A stretch of 64,000 nucleotides of DNA from Flavobacteriales bacterium UBA7666 (GTDB lineage Bacteria > Bacteroidota > Bacteroidia > Flavobacteriales_D > Crocinitomicaceae), in assembly GCA_002483265.1 (NCBI GenBank), contig DLHO01000010.1:1-64000 (forward strand), given 5' to 3'. The position numbers and the translations under genes were made by a program. Numbering within the stretch: the stretch's first letter is position 1; every line of letters starts with the position of its first letter. This document shows positions 17,250 through 24,434 of this stretch, one piece after another. Below the pieces are notes generated by a model, which saw nothing but the letters and a program-made list of their open reading frames with translations, was not told the DNA's origin and did no database searches.

Positions 17250-17716
17250 TGATTTTGATTGCGCTCATAGCAGTTCTGGCAACAATTATCTATCAGGATT
17301 TCCGCTACCGCGAGATCTGGTGGTTCACTCCGCCCTTACTTTTAATTGGTGGATTTATTTACAAATGGAAAATCCTGAATTGGGAACACTTCCTCTTTAA
17401 CTTTTTATTCATTGGTATTCTGATTGCATTTCTGGTAATTTATGTGCGTATTCGATTTGGTTCCAACAATTTATTCAAAGAGTATTTCGGATTAGGTGAT
17501 GTGTTTGTGCTACTCGCCATTACACCCATTTTCGGATTTCCGTTTTTCATTTACTTTTTCACTTGCGGAACCATCCTAAGTCTGATAGGACATTTAATTC
17601 TGACGCTATTTAAAACTCAGAAGTCCATTCCTTATGCAGGATACATTTCCGGATGTGTCGTCGTTTTTTTGGTACTTGTTCAATACAAAATAACCCCTTT
17701 TATCTACGCGGTATGA
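17249..17716 (+). CDS. Minimal A24 prepilin peptidase
   Basis: A 155-aa polytopic membrane protein with both catalytic aspartates of the A24 family: Asp17 in YQDFRYREI and Asp84 in the diagnostic GxGD motif (GLGDVFVL). About five hydrophobic segments are visible. It lacks the large N-terminal Cys-containing domain and methyltransferase part of PilD/GspO, so it resembles the short TadV/CpaA or archaeal FlaK type. It would cleave the leaders of the four pilin-like proteins encoded just upstream. The start at 17249 overlaps the gspG-like stop (TAATG). A frame extension upstream to 17201 lies inside gspG and gives a non-membrane leader, so I rejected it. Confidence 0.88.
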   Translation: MILIALIAVLATIIYQDFRYREIWWFTPPLLLIGGFIYKWKILNWEHFLFNFLFIGILIAFLVIYVRIRFGSNNLFKEYFGLGDVFVLLAITPIFGFPFFIYFFTCGTILSLIGHLILTLFKTQKSIPYAGYISGCVVVFLVLVQYKITPFIYAV

Positions 17717-19122
17717 GTGATTTGAACAACATACAGGTTTCTGCAGAATTGCAACAAGTGATTCCATCCGATCTGGCATGGCATTACCGTGTTATTCCGC
17801 AGGAAATAACAGATGATGTAGCTAAATTCTATGCAGATCAAACACAGAATCTTCCAAATGTAGAAGAAGAATTAAGTGCCTTACTGGGGAAGAAAGTTGA
17901 ATTGATCGCAGGAAATACGGAAGTTATTCAGCGTGCATTGGGTAAGTTTTTCAGAAGGGCGAATCAGGAGAAACAATTGGTTTTCAATGCAAACATTGAT
18001 TTTGTAGACCGGATTATCCAGGATGCAAACCATTTGGGAAGCAGTGATATTCACATTGAAATCTACGAAGATCGTGCACGTGTAAGAATCCGGATCGATG
18101 GGCATCTAATTGAACGCTATTCCATTGATAAAGGAGAATATTCGGAATTGATCAATAAGGTGAAAATTCGTTCAAATCTGGACATTTCAGAAAAGCGATT
18201 GCCTCAGGACGGACGAATTCAATACGAAAACTTTGATATCCGGGTTTCCATATTACCCACTTTGCACGGCGAGAAGATCGTAATGCGTATTTTGGGTAAA
18301 GATGCGTCTTCAATCAATATTGCGCAATTAGGATTAACCGAAAATGACCTGCGCAACTACCTGGAAGGGATTAAAAAGCCAAATGGAATCGTTCTGATCA
18401 GCGGTCCTACAGGTTCGGGGAAAACAACGACCTTGTATGCAACCCTGAAACAGCTCAACGATGAAAAACGAAACATTGTAACTGTTGAGGACCCGATAGA
18501 ATACACATTGGAAGGAATCAATCAGGTTCAGTTAAAGGAACAAATCGGATTGACCTTTGCAAGTGCCTTGCGTTCCTTTTTACGTCAGGATCCGGATGTG
18601 ATTATGCTTGGAGAGATCCGGGACGGTGAAACTGCCCAAATGGCAATTCGTGCTGCTTTGACGGGACACCTTGTCTTATCAACGATTCATACCAATTCAG
18701 CATGGGGAACGATCTCGCGTTTAATTGATATGGGAGTTCCTTCATTCCTGATTGCAAGTACGATCAATACCTCGGTTGCCCAGCGATTATTGCGAAAACT
18801 CTGCGTTGACTGCAAGCAAGAAGTGAAAACTTCTCCACTCGACTGGCCTAGAAATTTTAATGAACAACATATTCCGGAGAAAGTCTTTGAAGCAGTTGGA
18901 TGTGACACCTGTCATTTCACCGGTTACAAAGGAAGAACAGCAATCTATGAAGTCATTCCGATCGATTTTGAACTCTCGGAAAGCATTAAGAACAACGAAT
19001 CAACTGTAGAGCAAAAACTGGTCGACAGAAACATCATAACATTGAATAAACAAGCACTTGAATTAATCAAATCTGGAGTGACTTCTTTGGAAGAAGCTTA
19101 TCCCATATTAACTGAAATCTAA
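17713..19122 (+). CDS. gspE: GspE/PilB assembly ATPase
   Basis: A 469-aa hexameric secretion ATPase. Visible motifs: Walker A SGPTGSGKTTT (from about residue 230), Walker B region IMLGEIRDGETAQMA, His box TGHLVLSTIHTNSA, and a four-cysteine zinc site (CVDC at about 364-367 and CDTC at about 397-400) followed by GYKGRTAIYEV, typical of extension ATPases rather than PilT. The N-terminal domain is short, closest to single-module GspE/PilB. It powers insertion of pilin subunits through GspF. ATG at 17713 overlaps the prepilin peptidase stop (ATGA). No second ATPase (PilT/PilU) exists in the operon, so retraction is not encoded here. Confidence 0.95.
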   Translation: MSDLNNIQVSAELQQVIPSDLAWHYRVIPQEITDDVAKFYADQTQNLPNVEEELSALLGKKVELIAGNTEVIQRALGKFFRRANQEKQLVFNANIDFVDRIIQDANHLGSSDIHIEIYEDRARVRIRIDGHLIERYSIDKGEYSELINKVKIRSNLDISEKRLPQDGRIQYENFDIRVSILPTLHGEKIVMRILGKDASSINIAQLGLTENDLRNYLEGIKKPNGIVLISGPTGSGKTTTLYATLKQLNDEKRNIVTVEDPIEYTLEGINQVQLKEQIGLTFASALRSFLRQDPDVIMLGEIRDGETAQMAIRAALTGHLVLSTIHTNSAWGTISRLIDMGVPSFLIASTINTSVAQRLLRKLCVDCKQEVKTSPLDWPRNFNEQHIPEKVFEAVGCDTCHFTGYKGRTAIYEVIPIDFELSESIKNNESTVEQKLVDRNIITLNKQALELIKSGVTSLEEAYPILTEI

Positions 19123-21029
19123 TGAAAAAACACCTGTTAATTCTCTTTCTATTCTGCCTTGCTGCATCACAAACTGCACTTGCTCAAAATTTTACTGAGC
19201 CATTGCTGCGCGCAAAACTAGATAGTTTGAGTACCACTTCCAAAGGACTGAACAATACCTTTCAATTAAATGTTTCCGGTTTACCGCTTTCGGAATTGGT
19301 GAATTCAATTGCATTGGAGAACAACCTCAATATCAGTATTGATCCGGTTTTGAACAACTCAGTTTCATACAATTTCTTTGACGCTAAAGTAAAGGATGTG
19401 TTGGTGTTTCTTTACGAGCATTTCGACATTGAATACCGTTTCGTTGGAAACATTCTGGCCATTAATAAAAGAGAGATTCGAAAAGAAATTCCGCAACCAA
19501 AGGTTGAAAAGAAGATCGATGTAAAATTCAATCCTTCCAATGAATTCTTATCTGTTGACCTGAAAAATGACAGTCTGTATAAAGTAATGAAGGAAATCAG
19601 CTATTTGAGCGGTAAGAACATCGTTATTTCTCCGGATGTGCGTGATAAACCAATCACCGGATACTTTCTAAACAGACCTTATGATCAGGTAATTGAAATG
19701 ACCGCAAAAGCGAACGGATTGGAAAGTTCAGTTGATGAAACTGGTGTTACCTATATTTTTGCTGCTAAACCTGAAAAGGTTGGAGCTGGACAAAACGCCA
19801 ATTCCGGGTTCAAACCAACAACCGACTTTGAACAAACAGGGGTTCAGATCAAGAAAAATGAATTTGGAACCTTAGATCTGATTGCCAACAATGCAGAAAT
19901 AGCCGACATCATTAAATTTGCATCCCAAGAGTTATTGACTCCTTACTTTTTCTACAATAAACCGGATGGAAAAGCCAGTTTTCAGCTTCAAAATGTGACT
20001 TTCCCCGAAATTCTGGACCTGCTTTTTGTTGGAACCAAGTATGCATATAAAGAAGACAACAAATTATTCCTGATCGGAGAAAATAAATCAGAAGGTATTC
20101 GTGTAACAGAAGTGATTCGAATGGAAAACAGGACTATCGAAAATGTAAAGGCTTCCATTCCGAAAGAATTGATCCAGGATTTGGATGTCAACGAGTTTAC
20201 AGAACTCAATGCGCTAATTGTTACCGGTCCGGCAAGAAAAGCAAGTGAATTACGTACATTTCTTTCTTCGATTGACGTGGTGGTTCCTTTGGTTCAGATT
20301 GATGTGATGATTCTGATTTCCGAACGATCAAGTACTGTTAAAAGCGGAATGAAATTTGGACTTGGTGATAAACCCACAGTAACAAGCGGAACCGTTTTCC
20401 CTACTCTGGATGTAAATCTGGGAGCAAGTACGCTGAACAGTATTTTGAATACGATCAATGGATTTGGTATTGTTAATTTAGGGGCTGTAACCCAAAATTT
20501 CTATGCCTCTCTTCAATTATTGGAATCAAATGGAATGATTGATGTAGAAAGCACACCAAAAATCACCACTTTGAGCAGTCATTTGGCAACCGTTTCTATC
20601 GGACAAACTACTTATTACCAGGAACAACAAGTAAATTTCCAGAATACAGTCGTTAATCAAGGAGTGCTAACTTCCAAAATCTGGAAATCAGTAGATGCGA
20701 ACCTGACAGTGAAGATCAAACCTTTCGTTTCTTCTGACGGAAATGTAACCATGGATATTACACTGACCAATGATGACTTTGATGGAAGTAAAGTGGATCC
20801 CACAGCTCCGCCCAATGCAACCAAACAAACATTTGAATCGGTAATTCGTGTTCAAAATGGCGATGTTGTATTATTGGGTGGTTTGGACAAAAAACAAAAT
20901 AACAACAGTGGTGAGGGTGTTCCTTTATTATCGCGTGTTCCGGTTATTAAATGGCTATTCAGCAGTAGAAATAAGACAAAACGCAAATATAAACTGCACA
21001 TCATTATTCGTCCAACGGTAACTTATTAA
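19122..21029 (+). CDS. gspD: Secretin (GspD/PilQ family outer-membrane channel)
   Basis: A 635-aa protein with signal peptide (LLILFLFCLAASQTALAQ). Residues about 50-110 form an STN-like N0 domain (LPLSELVNSIALENNLNISI). N1-type repeats follow to about residue 360. The secretin barrel occupies the C-terminal 250 residues: VPLVQIDVMILISERSS, DVESTPKITTLSSHLATVSI and VVLLGGLDKKQ, ending in VPLLSRVPVIKWLF. This is a complete secretin, so the machine spans the outer membrane. No S-domain or obvious pilotin-binding tail is visible. Start overlaps gspE by one base (TAATG), and the stop overlaps the next ATG likewise. Confidence 0.94.
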   Translation: MKKHLLILFLFCLAASQTALAQNFTEPLLRAKLDSLSTTSKGLNNTFQLNVSGLPLSELVNSIALENNLNISIDPVLNNSVSYNFFDAKVKDVLVFLYEHFDIEYRFVGNILAINKREIRKEIPQPKVEKKIDVKFNPSNEFLSVDLKNDSLYKVMKEISYLSGKNIVISPDVRDKPITGYFLNRPYDQVIEMTAKANGLESSVDETGVTYIFAAKPEKVGAGQNANSGFKPTTDFEQTGVQIKKNEFGTLDLIANNAEIADIIKFASQELLTPYFFYNKPDGKASFQLQNVTFPEILDLLFVGTKYAYKEDNKLFLIGENKSEGIRVTEVIRMENRTIENVKASIPKELIQDLDVNEFTELNALIVTGPARKASELRTFLSSIDVVVPLVQIDVMILISERSSTVKSGMKFGLGDKPTVTSGTVFPTLDVNLGASTLNSILNTINGFGIVNLGAVTQNFYASLQLLESNGMIDVESTPKITTLSSHLATVSIGQTTYYQEQQVNFQNTVVNQGVLTSKIWKSVDANLTVKIKPFVSSDGNVTMDITLTNDDFDGSKVDPTAPPNATKQTFESVIRVQNGDVVLLGGLDKKQNNNSGEGVPLLSRVPVIKWLFSSRNKTKRKYKLHIIIRPTVTY

Positions 21030-22183
21030 TGAAATTGCCTTTTCAAAATAGCGCCCCAAAGAAGTATAACCTGATCTTGATTCATAATCAGTCGGGAAAT
21101 GCCTTGTTGCATTTTGCTTGTATCAACGAGCAAACGATGGCACATGAGCTTACTTCATTTGAGTCGATGGAGGAACTCCTTAAAAAGGCTGACAAAAAGA
21201 TTCCTTTTATTATTCATGTAAGAGGTGCCGGTATTTTAGCGCGCAGTGTTGAAAACGCACCGAATTACAAAGAAAGATTGCTTGTTTCAGGAAGAGAAGA
21301 TGAGTTCTATTTCAATAGTTACGAGCGCTCCGGATCCATTTTGGTTTCTTTTGCCCGAAAGAATGTCATGGATGAATTTTTAAATCCGATTGCAGCAGTA
21401 AAAGGATTTATTTGGGCTTTGTATATCGGTCCTTCTATATTGCCTTTCAAATTGGAGAATCTGAATACAATCCAATCAGATTATGTGCTTTCTTTTCCTT
21501 CTTCAGATCAGGTAACGATTTCAAAGAACGAACAGGAATTGTCCGAAAAACAGGTTCAGGCATCTTATTTAGAAGCAATTATCAATTACACCTATCAGAA
21601 GAATGCCAATTCAGATGTGTTCCATCAGGGAATAGATGAGGAAACATTCAAAAAAACAAAGAGTGAATATAAAGATTACAGACAATTCAGAATAATCGGC
21701 TTAAGTATTTTATCGTTCTTTTTAGTAACACTTACTATCAATTACTTTCTGGTAAATCACCTGAATCAGGTCGCTGCGGATTACGAGCAGGAAATAGCCG
21801 GTTATCAGGAAAATTTTGCCATTATTGACCGAACAAAGCAGGAAAAGCAACGAAAATTGATTTTATTCCAAAATTCAGGAATGCAATCCGGGAATCTGCT
21901 CTCCTATTATGCCGACGAAATTGGCGTTACCGTTCCAAAAGATATTCAGTTCGCGGAAATGGAGTTATTTCCATTGGCTCAGCAGCTGAAACCCAAACAC
22001 AAGGTTGAAACAGACAATTCCAAAATCATTATCCACGGAATTACCATGAACAGTAAAATTCTGGACGACTGGATGGAAGATTTGGAACAAAAAGAATGGA
22101 TTCAGAGTGTAGAAGTTATTAATTATTCAAGATTAGATGATCGCAATTCAATCTTTCATATCATCATACATATTCGCGAATGA
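21029..22183 (+). CDS. GspL / PilM-PilN-like assembly platform protein
   Basis: A 384-aa protein predicted to have a cytoplasmic N-terminal domain (residues 1-215), one membrane helix at about 227-247 (IIGLSILSFFLVTLTINYFL), and a periplasmic part beginning with a coiled coil and ending in a small alpha/beta domain. This is the layout of GspL, equivalent to PilM fused to PilN. The N-terminal domain shows no conserved actin-type nucleotide motifs, so the PilM part, if present, is degenerate. Position directly after the secretin and before a PilO-like gene supports the assignment. Overlaps: one base with gspD, four with the next gene. Confidence 0.72.
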   Translation: MKLPFQNSAPKKYNLILIHNQSGNALLHFACINEQTMAHELTSFESMEELLKKADKKIPFIIHVRGAGILARSVENAPNYKERLLVSGREDEFYFNSYERSGSILVSFARKNVMDEFLNPIAAVKGFIWALYIGPSILPFKLENLNTIQSDYVLSFPSSDQVTISKNEQELSEKQVQASYLEAIINYTYQKNANSDVFHQGIDEETFKKTKSEYKDYRQFRIIGLSILSFFLVTLTINYFLVNHLNQVAADYEQEIAGYQENFAIIDRTKQEKQRKLILFQNSGMQSGNLLSYYADEIGVTVPKDIQFAEMELFPLAQQLKPKHKVETDNSKIIIHGITMNSKILDDWMEDLEQKEWIQSVEVINYSRLDDRNSIFHIIIHIRE

Positions 22184-22719
22184 CCTTATTTGAAAAATAT
22201 AGCTACAAACAAAAGAATTTAGCATTGCTGATTATTGCAGTGCTGCTTTTTGCTGCGTCTTATAAAAGGGCATTCAGTAAAACGATTGAAACCAACACCT
22301 ATATCAACGAATTAGAGATTAAAAAACAGGAAGCACTGAATTCACAGAAAGAAATTCGTCTGCTGCAGAAAAATGTTGCACAGTTGAACAAATTGCTGGG
22401 AAAAGAGAATGTTTCCGTGGAAGAAGTTCAACAAGGATTTCTAAATTTCTTAGCGAAGAAATCTTCCAAAATTGAAGTAAAGCAAATAGATGAAGTATAT
22501 GGATTTGAGCATCCTGATTTTAAAATCAATACCTTTAAGATTGAACTGAGAGGTGATTTCATTTCAGTGTTGAAATTTATATATGACCTGGAAGGATCTT
22601 TCGAAGATGCCCGTTTGATTCATTTTCAAATGAGCTCAGAAAAAGATCCGGTAACGAGTAAAACAGATTTAACAACCACATTATTAATTCAGAATTATGT
22701 CCAAAAAATATATCAATAA
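22180..22719 (+). CDS. GspM/PilO-like assembly platform protein
   Basis: A 179-aa bitopic protein: short cytoplasmic N-terminus, one membrane helix (LALLIIAVLLFAASY, about residues 15-30), a coiled coil (residues 35-75) and a C-terminal ferredoxin-like domain (FKIELRGDFISVLKFIYDLE). That is the PilO/GspM plan, and RGDFISVLKFIYDLE closely resembles the PilO pattern G.Y..l..Fl..Le. It probably pairs with the GspL/PilN-like protein to link ATPase and secretin. ATG overlaps the preceding TGA by 4 bases. Confidence 0.78.
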   Translation: MTLFEKYSYKQKNLALLIIAVLLFAASYKRAFSKTIETNTYINELEIKKQEALNSQKEIRLLQKNVAQLNKLLGKENVSVEEVQQGFLNFLAKKSSKIEVKQIDEVYGFEHPDFKINTFKIELRGDFISVLKFIYDLEGSFEDARLIHFQMSSEKDPVTSKTDLTTTLLIQNYVQKIYQ

Positions 22720-23692
22720 GCTCTTGATGCTTTTTATTTCTTTGAGTCTTTTCGGATGCAAAGATTTCATTGAGAAGAATATTTCTGAGGAAACTCCGGT
22801 ATTGATTCTTCCTGCAAATAATGCAACCATTAACGCAAATCCGGTACATTTCAAATGGGAAGAACTGGAAGGTGCAACAAATTACCGAATTGAGATTGTA
22901 AGTCCCGATTTTGCGAATGTTCAAAGTTTTCCTTTGGATTCCATCGTTACAGGAACAAACTTCTTTTTCGGGTTGGATTCAGCTCAATATGAAATCCGAA
23001 TTACGGCTATGAATGCCGGATTTAACTCAAAACCATCTGCCATTAAACGTTTTTGGGTTGGAACATCACAAGGAGGAGCAAATTCGGTTACTTTGCTTAA
23101 TCCAGCTGCAGACGTCTACGAAAATGAGTCTTTTGATGGAAAATTTTCCTGGAACCCAATTACTTCCACAGCCGTTTCCAGTTATACTTTTGAATTGCAC
23201 GAAACCAATTCGTTTGGTGGAGCATATGTTGGTCAACCGATTAATCAGTTAGGAATAACCGCAATCACTGTTCCGGATGCTGTTGGTACAGAACTTGAAG
23301 ATGGCCCATATTGCTGGGGAGTTAAGGCTTACTTTGTGAACGGTGGTGAAACGGAATTCTCTAAAAGGGTATTTTACATTGATAAAACCGCTCCCGGTTT
23401 AGCGGTACTTAACTTACCAACAAATAATTTTACAGTTGGAGCAGGAAATGTTGATTTTACTTGGACTCTTCCTGCGCAAGGAGCCAACCAATCTCCTATC
23501 CAATCTAAGCTTGAAATTGCTACCGATACCGGCTTTTCAAACCTAGTAGAGGTTATTCCGTATTCGACAGCCACTACTTACCCGAGAACCATGACACCTG
23601 GAACCTACTACTGGCGCGTAATTGTAAAGGATGAAGCCGGCAACATCAGTACTCCCGGTGCTACAGCGTATTATACTTTGACCATATTTTGA
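22697..23692 (+). CDS. FN3-like lipoprotein in the secretion operon
   Basis: A 331-aa lipoprotein: lipobox LSLFGC with Cys21, then three consecutive FN3/Ig-like modules of about 95 residues, beginning near VLILPANNATINANPVHF, VTLLNPAADVYENESF and LNLPTNNFTVGAGNVDF. The third ends with PGTYYWRVIVKDEAGN, a standard FN3-type closing motif. No counterpart exists in classical type II secretion operons. It might act as a secretin-associated lipoprotein in place of a pilotin, or bind exported substrate (both inference). The start lies 23 bases within the PilO-like gene, and the stop overlaps the next start, so it is firmly part of the operon. Confidence 0.75.
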   Translation: MSKKYINKLLMLFISLSLFGCKDFIEKNISEETPVLILPANNATINANPVHFKWEELEGATNYRIEIVSPDFANVQSFPLDSIVTGTNFFFGLDSAQYEIRITAMNAGFNSKPSAIKRFWVGTSQGGANSVTLLNPAADVYENESFDGKFSWNPITSTAVSSYTFELHETNSFGGAYVGQPINQLGITAITVPDAVGTELEDGPYCWGVKAYFVNGGETEFSKRVFYIDKTAPGLAVLNLPTNNFTVGAGNVDFTWTLPAQGANQSPIQSKLEIATDTGFSNLVEVIPYSTATTYPRTMTPGTYYWRVIVKDEAGNISTPGATAYYTLTIF

Positions 23693-24186
23693 AAAACAAA
23701 CGGTTCACATATGTCTTGCTTGTTGTTGTAGGTTTTATCTACTTCAAACTGTTTGTGCGCATTAGTTCTAATATTTCGGATGAAACGGATGCACCAGTTG
23801 CGCAAATGGACCAAATGCAGCTAGATGATATTCGAACTAAAAAAAGTTTCCGTTTAAAGGCAAATTATCAAGATCCCTTTCTGAAAGCTTCACGAATTGT
23901 TCAAAAGCCAAATCAGAATAATAATAACGAAAACATTGCACCACCACCACCCAAAAAGAAGGAAAAGCCACCCGTATTCTGGCCTGCAATTAAGTATTAC
24001 GGTATTGTTCAGAAAACAAGTTCAAAAAAACCAAGAGCATTGATTTCAATTGATGGTACGATGTATAAAATATATCCGAACGAAGAAATATTTGACGGCA
24101 TCATCATAAAATCCATCCAACGGGAAAGTATGGTGGTTTCATTTCAGAAAGAGATCAAAACAATTTCTCTGAATTCCCCAAAATAG
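23689..24186 (+). CDS. GspC/PilP-like periplasmic connector
   Basis: A 165-aa protein with one N-terminal membrane helix (FTYVLLVVVGFIYFKLFV), a low-complexity Asn/Pro/Lys linker (PPPPKKKEKPP at about residue 85) and a C-terminal beta domain (YYGIVQKTSSKKPRALISI, KIYPNEEIFDGIIIKSIQ). The order membrane helix, Pro-rich linker, small beta domain is that of GspC HR or PilP, which connect the inner-membrane platform to the secretin. It starts with TTG at 23689, overlapping the preceding TGA (TTGA); no ATG occurs near. Last gene of the operon. Confidence 0.72.
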   Translation: MKNKRFTYVLLVVVGFIYFKLFVRISSNISDETDAPVAQMDQMQLDDIRTKKSFRLKANYQDPFLKASRIVQKPNQNNNNENIAPPPPKKKEKPPVFWPAIKYYGIVQKTSSKKPRALISIDGTMYKIYPNEEIFDGIIIKSIQRESMVVSFQKEIKTISLNSPK

Positions 24187-24372
24187 ATACCCGTTAAATT
24201 CCATAACCTGAATCTGATTTTTAGTTCGTATTTCATTTAAAGCGTGAATTTTAACGAACAATTGCTCATTAATTCCCGCGAAAGAACCATTTCCGATTGA
24301 TTCATCGTTGGGCGCTAGGCGATTTTATAATTTGATCTTAAAACGACAATAGCAGAACTCTTGCGTTTTTCC

Positions 24373-24380
24373 TACCTTTG
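24373..24380 (+). promoter_or_regulatory. Putative -7 promoter element
   Basis: TACCTTTG matches the Bacteroidota -7 consensus TAnnTTTG and lies 54 bases upstream of the phosphatase start at 24435. No clear TTG -33 partner at the expected spacing. The surrounding intergenic stretch 24187-24434 holds no gene that I can see. Confidence 0.4.
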
Positions 24381-24434
24381 TCGCAATTAAACTCTTAAAC
24401 AAACCGTTTCGAACAAATTATTTTGATCGTGGAC

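Noticed and set aside
12800..24186. Reading the operon as twitching type IV pili
   Set aside because: There is no PilT/PilU retraction ATPase and no PilA-sized abundant pilin with its own promoter, and the extra lipoprotein and GspK-like protein fit a secretion pseudopilus better. Not fully excluded.
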